Below are positions 20,080-29,420 of a DNA stretch of 64,000 nt, one piece after another. The stretch is from assembly GCF_001938985.1 (NCBI RefSeq), contig NZ_MKIN01000023.1, positions 1 through 64,000 on the forward strand. The letters run 5' to 3'. The stretch comes from Gillisella taibaishanensis. Lineage in GTDB: Bacteria; Pseudomonadota; Alphaproteobacteria; Rhizobiales; Rhizobiaceae. How positions within the stretch are numbered: position 1 is the first letter of the stretch; the number at the start of each line of letters is the position of its first letter. Position numbers and translations under genes: made by a program. Under the pieces are notes generated by a model, which saw only the letters and a list, made by a program, of their open reading frames with translations, had not been told where the DNA came from and did not search any database.

Positions 20080-21503
20080 AATCGTCAGTTTATCGTCTCA
20101 GTGTCGGCGCTGTCGCCAGGCGCTTGCTGATTACGGGATGCCTGATCCTGGCTTCGGCCGGCGCCGGCTTGCTCAGCCCAGCGCTCGCCGCCGATGAACC
20201 CTATGAGACCGGCACCATTCCAGATCCTGTCATCACCCTACCTGACGGCAAGCCGAAGTCAGTCGTTTTCCTGCTCTCCGATAAGAGCGGCTGGAACGAC
20301 CAGATGAAGGCTGAGGCGGAACGGCTGCGGGGCAATGGCTCGGTCGTGGTCGGCATTGACACACCGCGCTACCTGCAATCGCTGCAAGCCGATCTCAAAT
20401 CCTCCGACGAGGACGACTGCATCTACACCGTCTCCGATATCGAGGATCTCTCCCATCAGATCCAGCGGCGCATCGGCGGCTCCGACTATCTGCCGCCGCT
20501 CGTCGCCGGCATCGGCGAAGGCGGCACCCTGGCCCTGGCGATCCTGGCCCAGACCCCGAACGCTACGATCGGCGAGACCCTGGCCGTCGACCCAGGCGAT
20601 GTCATTCCCCTGCCCGACCAGTTCTGTACGCCAGCCGAAAAGACCCCGAAAAACGGCGGCATCGTCTATGGCCTCACCGATGGCGCCCTGCCAGATCCGG
20701 CAAGCGTTCGCTTCTCCACAACGGCCGATCCCGTTGGCCGCACCCATGTCGCCGATCTGTTGAAAGATCATTCCGACATCGACGTTGCCGACAGCCAAAA
20801 GCCTGCCGCCCAGACGCTGTCCGACGGTATCGACGTGATGATTGCCGCAACAGCCAAGGAAGCGGAGCCTTTGGGCCTGCCGCTGACAGTGATGGAAGTC
20901 GATAAGCCGGCGTTCGATACGATGGCGATTATCTATTCCGGTGACGGCGGTTGGCGCGATATCGACAGCGAAATTGCCGGCTATTTCCAGCAGGAAGGAC
21001 TGCCGGTCATCGGCGTCGATTCACTGCGCTATTTCTGGTCAGCCCGCAAACCGCAGGAGACCGCAGACGATCTTGCCCGGATCATCAACACCTATACCAA
21101 GCGCTGGAAGGTCAAACATGTCATGCTTGTCGGCTTCTCCTTCGGTGCCGACATCACCCCGCCGGTTTACAATCTCCTGCCGGAGAATCTGCGCCAGAAG
21201 GTCAACCAGGTCTCACTGCTGTCGATGTCCCAGGCTTCGGACTTCGAGATCTCCGTCACCGGCTGGCTTGGCGCAAAAGGCAGCGGTGCTGGTGGCGATC
21301 CCACCAAGGAAATCGCCAAAATGCCCGCTGGCCTCGTACAGTGCCTCTACGGCGCCGATGACGAGGAAGACGATGGTTGCCACTTGCTCGATACCAAGAA
21401 GGTCGATGTCGTCAAGCTGGAAGGTGGCCACCATTTCGACGGCGATTACGAAGCGCTGGCAAAAATGCTGCTCGACCGGCTGAAGACCCGCAAGCTCGAC
21501 TGA
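20076..21503 (+). CDS. acvB: AcvB/VirJ family periplasmic lysyl-phosphatidylglycerol hydrolase
   Basis: A 475-residue secreted protein: signal peptide with hydrophobic core LLITGCLILASAGAGLL, cleaved around ALAADEP. The C-terminal VirJ domain is an alpha/beta hydrolase with nucleophile Ser355 in GFSFGAD and a late His in GGHHFDGDY; the N-terminal half is a second, degenerate hydrolase-like region. Family knowledge: AcvB is required for Agrobacterium virulence and hydrolyses lysyl-phosphatidylglycerol made by LpiA, balancing lipid charge. Its ATG overlaps the mprF stop (ATGA), so enzyme and eraser are co-translated. The same frame is open further upstream, but the signal peptide fixes this start. 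Confidence 0.94.
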   Translation: MKSSVYRLSVGAVARRLLITGCLILASAGAGLLSPALAADEPYETGTIPDPVITLPDGKPKSVVFLLSDKSGWNDQMKAEAERLRGNGSVVVGIDTPRYLQSLQADLKSSDEDDCIYTVSDIEDLSHQIQRRIGGSDYLPPLVAGIGEGGTLALAILAQTPNATIGETLAVDPGDVIPLPDQFCTPAEKTPKNGGIVYGLTDGALPDPASVRFSTTADPVGRTHVADLLKDHSDIDVADSQKPAAQTLSDGIDVMIAATAKEAEPLGLPLTVMEVDKPAFDTMAIIYSGDGGWRDIDSEIAGYFQQEGLPVIGVDSLRYFWSARKPQETADDLARIINTYTKRWKVKHVMLVGFSFGADITPPVYNLLPENLRQKVNQVSLLSMSQASDFEISVTGWLGAKGSGAGGDPTKEIAKMPAGLVQCLYGADDEEDDGCHLLDTKKVDVVKLEGGHHFDGDYEALAKMLLDRLKTRKLD

Positions 21504-21533
21504 AGCCGAATTAGCCAACTCATCATCAGACGC

Positions 21534-21561
21534 AAAAGGGGCCGACAAGGCCCCTTTTTTT
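21534..21561 (+). terminator. intrinsic terminator after acvB
   Basis: AAAAGGGGCC/GGCCCCTTTT gives a 10-bp stem with a short loop followed by a T run, 30 bases after the acvB stop. Confidence 0.92.
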
Positions 21562-21689
21562 GCCGCCATCGAGGCTCTCATGCATGCTTCTTGCAGCTTA
21601 ACGCTCCAACGTTGAGCTTCACCTCAGCGCTCCCGTAAGTGGCTTGAATAGAGGCAGGAACGACGGATCAAGACGGTCCTCAAACCGAA

Positions 21690-21711
21690 ATGGGGCCTCG
21701 AAAGGCCCCAT
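21690..21711 (-). terminator. hairpin terminator of the MCP gene
   Basis: ATGGGGCC and GGCCCCAT form a perfect 8-bp stem with a 6-base loop, 26 bases past the MCP stop, followed by TTT on the minus strand. Confidence 0.8.
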
Positions 21712-21737
21712 CCGTAATCATTACGCCAATGCTCGCG

Positions 21738-23573
21738 TCAACCAACAAGGCGGACGGGCGGAATGGCGTGGAGAGCAGCTCCAGGCTGACTCCCACCAGA
21801 AAGACGGAACTCATCGATCAGATGCAGCAATTCGCCTGCATCGGCATCGAGCACCTCAGCCGAACCGGTGGTTTCCTGCGCCATGGCGGCATTTTTCTGC
21901 GTCGCGCTGTCGAGTTGGTTCAGAGCCGAGGAGATTGATCGCAGCGTGGTATCCTGCTCGGCGGCGCTAGCGGCGATACGCGATACGACGTCATTGGCCT
22001 GGGTGATTTGCTGTGAAATCCGTCGCAGTGCGGAGCCGGTATCACCGACGAGATCCACACCCTGCTGAACCTGATCGGAGGAACGGGCGATCTGTTCCTT
22101 GATCTCCTTGGCCGCTGCCGCCGAGCGCTGTGCGAGTTCACGTACTTCCTGGGCAACGACGGCAAAGCCCTTGCCACTTTCACCGGCGCGCGCCGCCTCG
22201 ACCCCGGCATTCAGCGCCAGCAGATTGGTCTGGAATGCGATCTCATCGATGACGCCGATGATCTTGGTGATTTCCTCGGAGGACTTCTTGATGCTGCTCA
22301 TCGCCTCGATGGCACGGTTGACCACGTCATCGCTCTGCTGTGCTTCGTGGCTGACCGTCTGCACCCGGTTGGCGGCTTCGCGTGCGCCTTCCGATGTCTG
22401 GCGAATAGCCACGGTCAATTCGTCCAGCGCCGCCGAGGTTTCCTCCAGATTGGCGGCTTGATGCTCGGTCCGCTGCGCAAGCTCGCGGGAGGCGCGGCGA
22501 ATTTCGTCTTTGCTGACACCGATCTCCTGGCTCTTGCGGCGAACACGCAAGAGGGCCTCTTCGAGCATGGATAGAGCCTCGTTAAAGTTGCGACGCAGCT
22601 CCTCGTAAGTGCCGCCCAAGTCGGCACAGCGTACGGCGAGATCACCTTTGGCAAGTCGTGAGAGCGCAGCACCGATCGTGCTGACCACTCTCGCCTGCTG
22701 AGCGGCCTCTTCGTGTTGACGATCGAGATTGCGCTGGCGCTCCCCGTCGAGTTCTTTCTGCTGCTCCTCCTGGCGAGCGGCCATGGCATGCCTCTCCCTG
22801 GCCTTCTGCTGCAACACCTCGGTTGCCTTAGCCATGGCGCCGATTTCGTTTTCCCTTTCGATATGGGGAACAACAAAGTCGGTGCTGTCATTCGCCACAT
22901 CAAGCAGCGCGCCGCGCAAGTCACCCAAGGCACCGGTGACGGACTTGATGACCAGATATGCGACTGCAAGTGTGGCCAGAAGTACGCAAAGGGCAGCCGT
23001 AATTGTCTTGTTCACGTCGGACTGAATATAGTTTTCGAGATCATCCAGATAGGCGCCTGTCCCGACAACCATTTTCCAGGGTTCGAACGCCAGGGCATAG
23101 CCTACTTTCGGGTAGACTGTGTCCGCAGGCGTGTTCAAACGATTCCAGTTGTATTCGACAAAGCCGCCACCGCCGCGGCCCGCCTTGATCAGTTCGGAAA
23201 TCAGGGCAAGACCGTTCTTGTCCTTTACCGCAATTTGGTTGGTGCCAACGCCGGTCTTGTTCGGATAGGCCAGTCGGACACCATCGTAATCATAGGCGAA
23301 CATATAGCCATCGGGCTGATAACGAATGGCGGAGAGAGTATCGAAGGCTGCAGCCTGAGCCGCCTGTCTGGTCATCTCGCCCTTTTGCTCGCGCTCGTAA
23401 TACATCTTGAGGATGGAGACAGCACTTTCGGTCTGGATGCGCTGCATGTCATAGCGCTGCTCGATGATGGAATGGCTGGATGTTCTGATCTGGAAGTAAA
23501 GCACGGCGGCAAAGCCGCAAACGAGCATGGCAACCAATGAAAACAGTTGCCTGGAAAGTCGCATATTCTTCAT
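21738..23573 (-). CDS. methyl-accepting chemotaxis protein with single Cache sensor
   Basis: A 611-residue chemoreceptor. A membrane segment at residues ~10-28 is followed by a periplasmic single-Cache domain ([36 protein letters not shown]), a second membrane segment (~190-210) and a HAMP region. The cytoplasmic hairpin carries the conserved tip [21 protein letters not shown]. Cache domains of this type usually sense small carboxylates or other metabolites; the ligand is unknown. The C-terminus (PPVRLVG) has no CheR/CheB tether pentapeptide, unlike the MCP at 53361-55796. It stands alone between acvB and the SH3 gene. Confidence 0.95.
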   Translation of the reverse strand: MKNMRLSRQLFSLVAMLVCGFAAVLYFQIRTSSHSIIEQRYDMQRIQTESAVSILKMYYEREQKGEMTRQAAQAAAFDTLSAIRYQPDGYMFAYDYDGVRLAYPNKTGVGTNQIAVKDKNGLALISELIKAGRGGGGFVEYNWNRLNTPADTVYPKVGYALAFEPWKMVVGTGAYLDDLENYIQSDVNKTITAALCVLLATLAVAYLVIKSVTGALGDLRGALLDVANDSTDFVVPHIERENEIGAMAKATEVLQQKARERHAMAARQEEQQKELDGERQRNLDRQHEEAAQQARVVSTIGAALSRLAKGDLAVRCADLGGTYEELRRNFNEALSMLEEALLRVRRKSQEIGVSKDEIRRASRELAQRTEHQAANLEETSAALDELTVAIRQTSEGAREAANRVQTVSHEAQQSDDVVNRAIEAMSSIKKSSEEITKIIGVIDEIAFQTNLLALNAGVEAARAGESGKGFAVVAQEVRELAQRSAAAAKEIKEQIARSSDQVQQGVDLVGDTGSALRRISQQITQANDVVSRIAASAAEQDTTLRSISSALNQLDSATQKNAAMAQETTGSAEVLDADAGELLHLIDEFRLSGGSQPGAALHAIPPVRLVG

Positions 23574-24039
23574 TTCATCCCCTCATGACTGACTATGACA
23601 TGACCTCGGTTGCGCTGCCCCAAGGACCAGCGGCCACAATCACCCGACGACTAACGGATTGATTAGTATGACGTTTGGTAATTTCGTGCGTGATCCCGAA
23701 ATTCAAAGCCGACAAGCGATCCACGCTAGATCGCCATCGAGGTGACGCCAACGCAGCACGTCTCAAAGCTGTATCTTGACTTTTCCTTGCGGCGCCGACA
23801 CCCCCTGTCGACGCAGTTAGAAAAGCAGGGTTTCAATTAAGGAAAAGTGAATTTTTGCAATTTTAAGTAGATGTGTCACGTACATGAATTACAACTAAAA
23901 TATGTTGTTCTAAAAAACTATGAGAAATACAGGATAGACGAAAAAGATCAATTATGGGGCCTAACGCCTCCAAAACGCAGAGAGGGCCGCATCTACGCGA
24001 CCCTCCTGCAAAGGACACCTATAAAGTGCCGAGATCAAA
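23574..24039. other. A/T-rich spacer between the MCP and SH3 genes
   Basis: About 465 bases, markedly A/T-rich around 23820-23960. It contains the MCP promoter region and the 3' hairpin of the SH3 gene. Forward open frames that start here run into the low-complexity region opposite the SH3 gene and look like shadows. Confidence 0.5.
23982..24005 (-). terminator. hairpin after the SH3-domain gene
   Basis: GAGGGCCGC and GCGACCCTC pair over 9 bp with one mismatch around a 6-base loop, 35 bases past the stop. The T tract is weak. Confidence 0.55.
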
Positions 24040-24975
24040 TTACCGAGGCGGGCAATTTGGCGTATTCGGTGCACATGCACCCCCCGGCGGTGGTGGTGGT
24101 GGTGGTGGTGGCGGACCACGATCCGGCGCCGGTGGTGGCGGTGGGGGCCGATTACCATCAGGGCCTCGATCTGGGCGCGGCGGCTGCGGCGGCTGCGGCG
24201 GGCCACGGCGAGGATCATCCGGCCGCATGCCACCTGGCCGCATGTCACCCGGTCTCATGTCACCCGGTCTCATGTCACCGGGACGCTGGTCACCAGGGCG
24301 CCGATCATCGGGGCGCATGTCGCCTGGGCGCCGGTCATCGGGGCGCATGTCACCGGGACGTCGGTCATCAGGGCGCATGTCGCCAGGGCGCCGGTCATCG
24401 GGACGCATATCGCCAGGGCGATGCCATGGGCGACCGTCGCCCGGACGGTTACGATCACCATCCATCCGAGGGTCGTACCTGCCTGGACCGCCCGGCGGCG
24501 GTGGGGGCGGAGGAGGATTACCACCCATGAAGCGCGGAGGCGGGCCATCGCGGTGCCAGACCGGCGGCGGCGGAGGCGCACGGCGCCAGCGATCACGCTC
24601 ACGGTAAAAATCGCGACCGCGATAGTAACGATCCCAGTAGTTGTCGACCTGGAAGGTTACCGTGGGGATGCCGAGCTGCCCGTAGTAATCGGGGTCGACG
24701 TAGATCCGCCGACTGGAATACTGGGTCTGCAGGTAGCTGCCGGAGATCCAGCCGCGATAGCCCGCATAGCCGACGTCACACCAGTTGGCGGAGGAGAGGC
24801 AGCCGAAAATCTCGACCGAATTGCCAGCTGGCACGACCAGGACCGGCGGGTATTGCGTACTGGGCCCAGCCCGCAAGTTGACATTGGCCGTTGCGAAGGC
24901 CTGAGCCGCCTCCGCGGCGGCGGGTAGCGTAAGCGCCGCCAGTCCCACAAAGGCCGATAAATAGAGTGGTTTCAT
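24040..24975 (-). CDS. secreted SH3-domain protein with Pro/Arg/Asp decapeptide repeats
   Basis: A 311-residue exported protein. A signal peptide (LSAFVGLAALTLPAAAEA) precedes a bacterial SH3 domain at ~24-90 (ANVNLRAGPSTQYP, GYRGWISGSYLQ) of the type that binds cell-wall material, with two Cys (CLSSANWC) that could form a disulfide. A Tyr/Arg-rich linker (DRYYRGRDFYRERD) follows. Residues ~175-260 are tandem units of the type RPGDMRPDDR, grading into GDMRP pentapeptides; the end is poly-Pro and finishes CAPNTPNCPPR. I prefer the ATG over a TTG one codon upstream because GGGAG is better spaced. The repeats are likely disordered, with a surface or envelope role; this is inference. Confidence 0.88.
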   Translation of the reverse strand: MKPLYLSAFVGLAALTLPAAAEAAQAFATANVNLRAGPSTQYPPVLVVPAGNSVEIFGCLSSANWCDVGYAGYRGWISGSYLQTQYSSRRIYVDPDYYGQLGIPTVTFQVDNYWDRYYRGRDFYRERDRWRRAPPPPPVWHRDGPPPRFMGGNPPPPPPPPGGPGRYDPRMDGDRNRPGDGRPWHRPGDMRPDDRRPGDMRPDDRRPGDMRPDDRRPGDMRPDDRRPGDQRPGDMRPGDMRPGDMRPGGMRPDDPRRGPPQPPQPPRPDRGPDGNRPPPPPPAPDRGPPPPPPPPPPGGACAPNTPNCPPR

Positions 24976-25382
24976 CAATTCGATCTCCCTGGCCGTCCCT
25001 GACCTTGGTCAGAGCAGTTCACTATTTCTTAGAAACACTGAACTGCTCCGGATTATTTTTTTGCCGCACGTCCTGAGAAACGCACTATGTGATTTCATGA
25101 ACATGCTTTAGCCTTGGCTTATAATGCCAGTTGGCTCCATTCGGCACCGTAACGTGGTCCCGGTTTATTTGTTCCCGGCCAGTATTGGCTCCTCACGATG
25201 AAAGTAGTCCGATCAAGATCCTCCGGCTTTTTTGAGGCAGATCCGTCTCAACACACATCATTGACTTTTTGGAGCGACAAGGTGTCGCCTACCCTTGACT
25301 TTGGCGGTGGATCGTCCGACCTCACGAGTACAAAACAAAGCCTCGTGCCATGCCTATCACCATCGTCAGTCAGGAGAACCCA
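24976..25382. other. divergent promoter region between the SH3 gene and ubiG
   Basis: About 400 bases. It includes a 10-bp perfect inverted repeat (listed separately). An open frame at 25198-25386 has no family resemblance and overlaps the ubiG start; I do not call it. AGGAG lies just before the ubiG ATG. Confidence 0.5.
25012..25048. repeat. 10-bp perfect inverted repeat GAGCAGTTCA/TGAACTGCTC
   Basis: Arms 25012-25021 and 25039-25048 with a 17-base spacer that itself contains TTTC-TTA-GAAA. It lies 37 bases upstream of the SH3 gene start. It resembles rhizobial intergenic palindromes but could also be an operator. Confidence 0.65.
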
Positions 25383-26141
25383 ATGAGCGAGACCGCAAAG
25401 AGCACGATCGATCAGGCCGAAGTCGACCGGTTTTCCGCAATGGCCGCCGAATGGTGGGATCCAACAGGCAAGTTCAAACCGCTGCACAAGATCAATCCCA
25501 TTCGCCTCACCTATATCAGGGATAATGCCTGCAAGCATTTCGGACGTGATCCGCGCTCTGCCCAGCCGCTTGCCGATCTGCGCGTTCTCGACATCGGCTG
25601 CGGTGGCGGTCTGCTGTCCGAGCCTATCGCCCGCATGGGCGCCAACGTGCTCGGCGCCGACGCCTCGGCCAAGAATATCGGCATCGCCAGCACCCATGCC
25701 GCCCAGACCGGCATACGGGTCGATTACCGCGCCGTCACCGCTGAGAGCCTGGCTGCCGCAGGCGAGACCTTCGATATCGTGCTGAACATGGAAGTGGTCG
25801 AGCATGTCGCCGATGTTGAATATTTCATCTCCACCTGCGCCTCCATGGTGCGCCCCGGCGGCCTGATGTTGATCTCGACCATAAACCGCACCCTGAAGGC
25901 CGCCGCCCTGGCCATCGGCGCCTGCGAATACGTGCTGCGCTGGCTGCCCCGCGGTACTCACCAATATGAAAAGCTTGTCCGGCCCGAAGAACTCCGCAAT
26001 CCTATTCTGGGCGCGGGCATGGAAGTCACCGAGACCATCGGTGTGTTCTTCAACCCCTTCCAGAACCAATGGAACCTGTCTTCGGATACCGACGTGAATT
26101 ACATGATGTTGACCCGCAGACCGGCAGTCAGCGAAGCGTGA
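25383..26141 (+). CDS. ubiG: ubiquinone biosynthesis O-methyltransferase
   Basis: A 252-residue SAM methyltransferase doing both O-methylations of ubiquinone synthesis. It starts with [19 protein letters not shown], the UbiG signature, followed by motif [15 protein letters not shown] and NMEVVEHV. The start with AGGAGA 7 bases upstream is chosen over an in-frame ATG at 25350. It stands alone on the plus strand, converging on the DUF3291 gene only 6 bases beyond its stop. Confidence 0.97.
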   Translation: MSETAKSTIDQAEVDRFSAMAAEWWDPTGKFKPLHKINPIRLTYIRDNACKHFGRDPRSAQPLADLRVLDIGCGGGLLSEPIARMGANVLGADASAKNIGIASTHAAQTGIRVDYRAVTAESLAAAGETFDIVLNMEVVEHVADVEYFISTCASMVRPGGLMLISTINRTLKAAALAIGACEYVLRWLPRGTHQYEKLVRPEELRNPILGAGMEVTETIGVFFNPFQNQWNLSSDTDVNYMMLTRRPAVSEA

Positions 26142-26147
26142 TCCCGG

Positions 26148-26759
26148 TCACACGGAGATAGATGTGAGCAAATGGAGGAGATCCTGTTGCCGGGACAGGT
26201 TTTCGGCAACCAGTGCCTTCATCCTGGATCTGTCGGGACTATAAGGCGCGCCATCGGGTGAAAACGCCTGTTTGAAGGTGAAGGCGTCAGGACTTGCCCC
26301 ATGCTCGGCCAGATGCTCCAGTCGAGAGACCCCATCCGACCATTCCGGCCTTGTGCCTGCCGGCACCCACCACAGCACCAGCGGCGGCCACGTCTGCTTG
26401 ATGTTCCACGCCCGCGCGTTCTTTAACGCCTCCGCATGGACGCCACTATAGGAAAACGCCATCAGCGTTTCGATATCCTGCCAGAGGGACAGGGAGCTCG
26501 GGCCGGACGTAAAGCCGCTACCCGCGATAAAACGAGGGAACGCCTGTACGCCCCAACTCTCGGGACCGGGTTCGCCAGCATAGCCGGAACGGCCAATATA
26601 ACCTTCAGCTCGCGCAGCCGCTTCGAAATTCAGGGGCTCTCGGGAGACGAAACCTCTGACAGCAGGATCGTCGTAGGCAGCGACATGCAGACCGAAATTA
26701 TAAATCGCCAGATGATGCGCCAGTTGATCGGCCAGTGGATCGGACGGTAACGCGGTCAA
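26148..26759 (-). CDS. DUF3291 domain protein
   Basis: A 203-residue soluble protein with the DUF3291 features: HLAIYNFG at the start, a central LSLWQDIETLMAFSYSGVHAEAL and PPLVLWWVPAGTRPEWSDGV. The fold is ferredoxin-like and related to antibiotic-biosynthesis monooxygenases, but no reaction is known. It is the last gene of the comF-grxC-nitrilase-DUF1178-DUF3291 run and overlaps the DUF1178 gene by 4 bases (26756-26759). Confidence 0.88.
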   Translation of the reverse strand: MTALPSDPLADQLAHHLAIYNFGLHVAAYDDPAVRGFVSREPLNFEAAARAEGYIGRSGYAGEPGPESWGVQAFPRFIAGSGFTSGPSSLSLWQDIETLMAFSYSGVHAEALKNARAWNIKQTWPPLVLWWVPAGTRPEWSDGVSRLEHLAEHGASPDAFTFKQAFSPDGAPYSPDRSRMKALVAENLSRQQDLLHLLTSISV

Positions 26760-27184
26760 TTGACATCGTCAGGCAGGACCGGAAGAGGAGCGATCTCAAT
26801 CCCCTCGTCGATCAGCGCCCGCGCCTCGTCCGGACTGGCGTTGCCGATAATGCCGCGCGCATCAGCCTCACCGTAATGGATTTTGCGCGCCTCTTCCGGA
26901 AAACGCTCGCCGACATCCTCGCTATTGGCGCGCACAGCCGCAACCGCTTCCTTCAGCTTGATATAGGCTTCCCGTTGCGCCGTATCATGGGCGACCATCT
27001 GCCGCTCTTCCTTGGCACGCGCTGTCGTCACCATCGGCGCCATCAGGCTTTTCGAGATCGAGGGTGAGGAGCAGATCGGGCAGGTCAGGAAGCCGCTGGC
27101 CTTCTGCCGATCGAAATCGGCACTTTCCGAAAACCAACCTTCGAATTCATGAGCCTGATCGCAGACGAGGGAATAGCGGATCAC
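26756..27184 (-). CDS. DUF1178 family protein
   Basis: A 142-residue protein beginning MIRYSLVCDQAHEFEGWF with a zinc-ribbon-like CPIC pair, as in all DUF1178 members. The C-terminal half is charged and helical (AREEARKIHYGEADARG-type, here FPEEARKIHYGEADARGI). The function is unknown; a regulatory or metal-binding role is inferred from the Cys pattern. It is overlapped by 4 bases at both ends, by the nitrilase and DUF3291 genes, so it is firmly in one operon. It nearly always accompanies this nitrilase in Rhizobiales. Confidence 0.93.
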   Translation of the reverse strand: MIRYSLVCDQAHEFEGWFSESADFDRQKASGFLTCPICSSPSISKSLMAPMVTTARAKEERQMVAHDTAQREAYIKLKEAVAAVRANSEDVGERFPEEARKIHYGEADARGIIGNASPDEARALIDEGIEIAPLPVLPDDVN

Positions 27185-28038
27185 ACCGTCTGCCCTCCCT
27201 TGGCGAGGACAGGGACGTGATCGAGATTGAAATCGCGGCCATTCTTCAAATTAGGGATCTTCATGCGTGCGGCCCTTACGGCCTCAACATCGATCTCAGC
27301 CATGACAACCGCCTCTCCCGCTGCGGGTCCTTCGGCCAGGATCGTGCCCCATGGGTCGATGATCAACGAGTGACCATAGGTCTGGCGGCCATCTTTATGG
27401 GTGCCACCCTGGGCGGCGGCAATCACGAAGGCACCGTTCTCGATAGCACGCGCCCGCAGCAGTACATGCCAGTGCGCTTCGCCCGTCTGCTGGGTGAAGG
27501 CCGCAGGCACCGTCAGGATCTCGGCGCCCGCCATGGCTTCGGAGCGAAACAGCGAGGGAAAGCGAAGATCGTAGCAAATCGCAAAGCCAAGCTTGCCAAA
27601 CGGCAGATCGGCAACGATTGCGGTCTTGCCGGGATGGTAGGCCGAGCTTTCGCGCCAACTCTCGCCATTGTCGAGATCGACGTCGAACATATGGATCTTG
27701 TCATAGGTGCAGATCCGCCGGCCATTGGGTCCATACAGCAGGCCACGATTGGCGATCATGCCATCGTCGCGCGCAATGGCGGTCGAGCCGACATGAACAT
27801 GGATCTTCAATTCAGCGGCAAGTTTAGCCGCAGTCACGGCGATCAGATCATGCTCGTCGTCGCGCAGCATTGCCTTCAAGGCCGCACGGTCGCGCTGCAG
27901 GGCTCCGGTCATCTCGGGGGTCTGGACATAAGTAGCCCCGGCAGCGGCGGCCTCACGCACCAGACGCGCCATGGTCTGAGCATTTTTGTCCAGGTCCTTG
28001 CCGGAACACATTTGCAGAGCAGCAACCTTAATCGTCAT
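27181..28038 (-). CDS. carbon-nitrogen hydrolase (Nit1/omega-amidase type)
   Basis: A 285-residue nitrilase-superfamily amidase. The Glu-Lys-Cys triad is visible: Glu42 in TPEMTGAL, Lys114 in YDKIHMFDVDL and Cys155 in FAICYDLRFPSLFR. Family knowledge: the closest characterised relatives (Nit1) hydrolyse deaminated glutathione, a repair reaction, which fits the neighbouring glutaredoxin gene; the exact substrate here is inferred. GAGG lies 6 bases before the ATG and the gene begins 8 bases after grxC. Confidence 0.95.
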   Translation of the reverse strand: MTIKVAALQMCSGKDLDKNAQTMARLVREAAAAGATYVQTPEMTGALQRDRAALKAMLRDDEHDLIAVTAAKLAAELKIHVHVGSTAIARDDGMIANRGLLYGPNGRRICTYDKIHMFDVDLDNGESWRESSAYHPGKTAIVADLPFGKLGFAICYDLRFPSLFRSEAMAGAEILTVPAAFTQQTGEAHWHVLLRARAIENGAFVIAAAQGGTHKDGRQTYGHSLIIDPWGTILAEGPAAGEAVVMAEIDVEAVRAARMKIPNLKNGRDFNLDHVPVLAKGGQTV

Positions 28039-28046
28039 GAGGAGCC

Positions 28047-28301
28047 TCAGCCAGCTAGCATCGGATCGAGCTTACCGGCCCGGTCCAAGGCATGCAGATC
28101 GTCGCAGCCTCCGACATGAGTTCCCCCGATGAAGATCTGCGGAAAGGTAGTACCGCCCGATTTGTCGATCATTTCCTGGCGCAGTTCCGCATTGCCGGTG
28201 GCGTCGATCTCCGTGAAATCCACGTCCTTGGAGGTCAACAGCGCCTTGGCGCGGGCACAATATTCGCAATATTTCCGCGTGTAGATCGTCACGGATGCCA
28301 T
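28047..28301 (-). CDS. grxC: glutaredoxin 3
   Basis: An 84-residue dithiol glutaredoxin with the active site CEYC (Cys12 and Cys15) in place of the usual CPYC, the glutathione-binding TTFPQIFIGG (cis-Pro) and GCDDLHALD near the end. It reduces disulfides and glutathione mixed disulfides in the cytoplasm. It lies between comF and the nitrilase gene in the same run. Confidence 0.96.
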   Translation of the reverse strand: MASVTIYTRKYCEYCARAKALLTSKDVDFTEIDATGNAELRQEMIDKSGGTTFPQIFIGGTHVGGCDDLHALDRAGKLDPMLAG

Positions 28302-28349
28302 ATTCGTTTCCCCATTGTCAAAGGATCAATGCCGTCATGCAAGTGCTTG

Positions 28350-29153
28350 TCATATAGGCGCTGCCAAGGCCATTGCAAAGGTCAAAACCGTGACTTCGGC
28401 CGCACCGGCGCGCTTCAGAGCACGGGTCGCGGCCGTGACGGTTGCGCCTGTCGTGTAGACATCGTCGATCAGTACAATATGCCGGCCGAAAACCGCATCG
28501 CGGCGGCTTTCCAGCACCTTGAAGGCGCCGCGCACATTCTCGGCTCTCGCCGTCTGCGACAGCCCCACCTGCTTGCTGGTCCGTTTGACGCGCACGAGCA
28601 CACCAGGCAGGAACGGCTTGGTCGACAACCTCGCCAGCGCCCGGCCGAGTTCCGCCGATTGGTTATACTGGCGGGAAAACAGCCGCCAACGATGGAGCGG
28701 CACCGGCAGGATCGCATCCGCGCGCGCCAGATCGTCGCCTCCCGCCCGTTTCATCCAGCCTGCCATCATCGGCGCCAGATCGGTGCGATCTCCATATTTC
28801 AACCGATGCACCAGATCGCGAGCCGCACCGTCATGTACGGCAACCGCCCTCAGCCTGTCGAAGACGGGCGGATTGGCGATCGCCTCGGCGCAGACCATGC
28901 CCCGCCCGGGATCAAATCCGAAGGGCAGACCGAGAATTTCACAATAGGGCCGCTCGATGAACCGCACGCTGCACCAGCAACCCGAACATAGGCAACCGGC
29001 GTCCGCAATCGGCAGCCCGCAGGCTGCACAGCCAGGCGGATAGACGAGGTCGCGCACCACCTTTGCCGCCGTCGAGGTGAGTCGCTGCACCGCTCGCACC
29101 CCGCGCAGGGCAAAGACAATCCTTCCACCGCCGATGTGCCCGACATCACCCAA
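28350..29153 (-). CDS. ComF family phosphoribosyltransferase-like protein
   Basis: A 267-residue protein. An N-terminal zinc finger (YPPGCAACGLPI, CLCSGCW) precedes a phosphoribosyltransferase domain with VLIDDVYTTGATV, the PRPP-binding loop. Family knowledge: ComF is needed for natural DNA uptake in some bacteria, but in alphaproteobacteria it is not tied to a competence system. The frame opens with a TTG preceded by a purine-rich stretch; there is no ATG before the zinc finger, so the start is uncertain. First gene of the minus-strand run. Confidence 0.88.
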   Translation of the reverse strand: MGDVGHIGGGRIVFALRGVRAVQRLTSTAAKVVRDLVYPPGCAACGLPIADAGCLCSGCWCSVRFIERPYCEILGLPFGFDPGRGMVCAEAIANPPVFDRLRAVAVHDGAARDLVHRLKYGDRTDLAPMMAGWMKRAGGDDLARADAILPVPLHRWRLFSRQYNQSAELGRALARLSTKPFLPGVLVRVKRTSKQVGLSQTARAENVRGAFKVLESRRDAVFGRHIVLIDDVYTTGATVTAATRALKRAGAAEVTVLTFAMALAAPI

Positions 29154-29420
29154 TCTCGCCCCTGCCGCCTTGTAAACGGCCCCTCTCTGCTCATTTTACA
29201 TCGCCAAGATGAAACTGCGCCATCATGCACGTTTCCCAAGACCGACTTCAAGCCATTTCACCGGAAATGCTGCTCCGGCAATCCTGGTGCTTTTCTTGGC
29301 AAACCAATTCCTCCGCCTGCCATTATGCAGTAGATCGACACCTGAGCCTCGGCGCTTGCACCTCAGCCGGATTCCATTAAGACCGGCGCCGCCGATCCAT
29401 GACGAGAAGAGGACTTTCCG

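Noticed and set aside
23871..24530. plus-strand frame rich in His, Ala and Asp
   Set aside because: Its repetitive protein is simply the complement of the SH3 gene's repeat DNA.
28350..29153. ComF as evidence of a DNA-uptake system
   Set aside because: No other competence genes are nearby, and ComF-like genes are widespread in bacteria that are not known to be competent.
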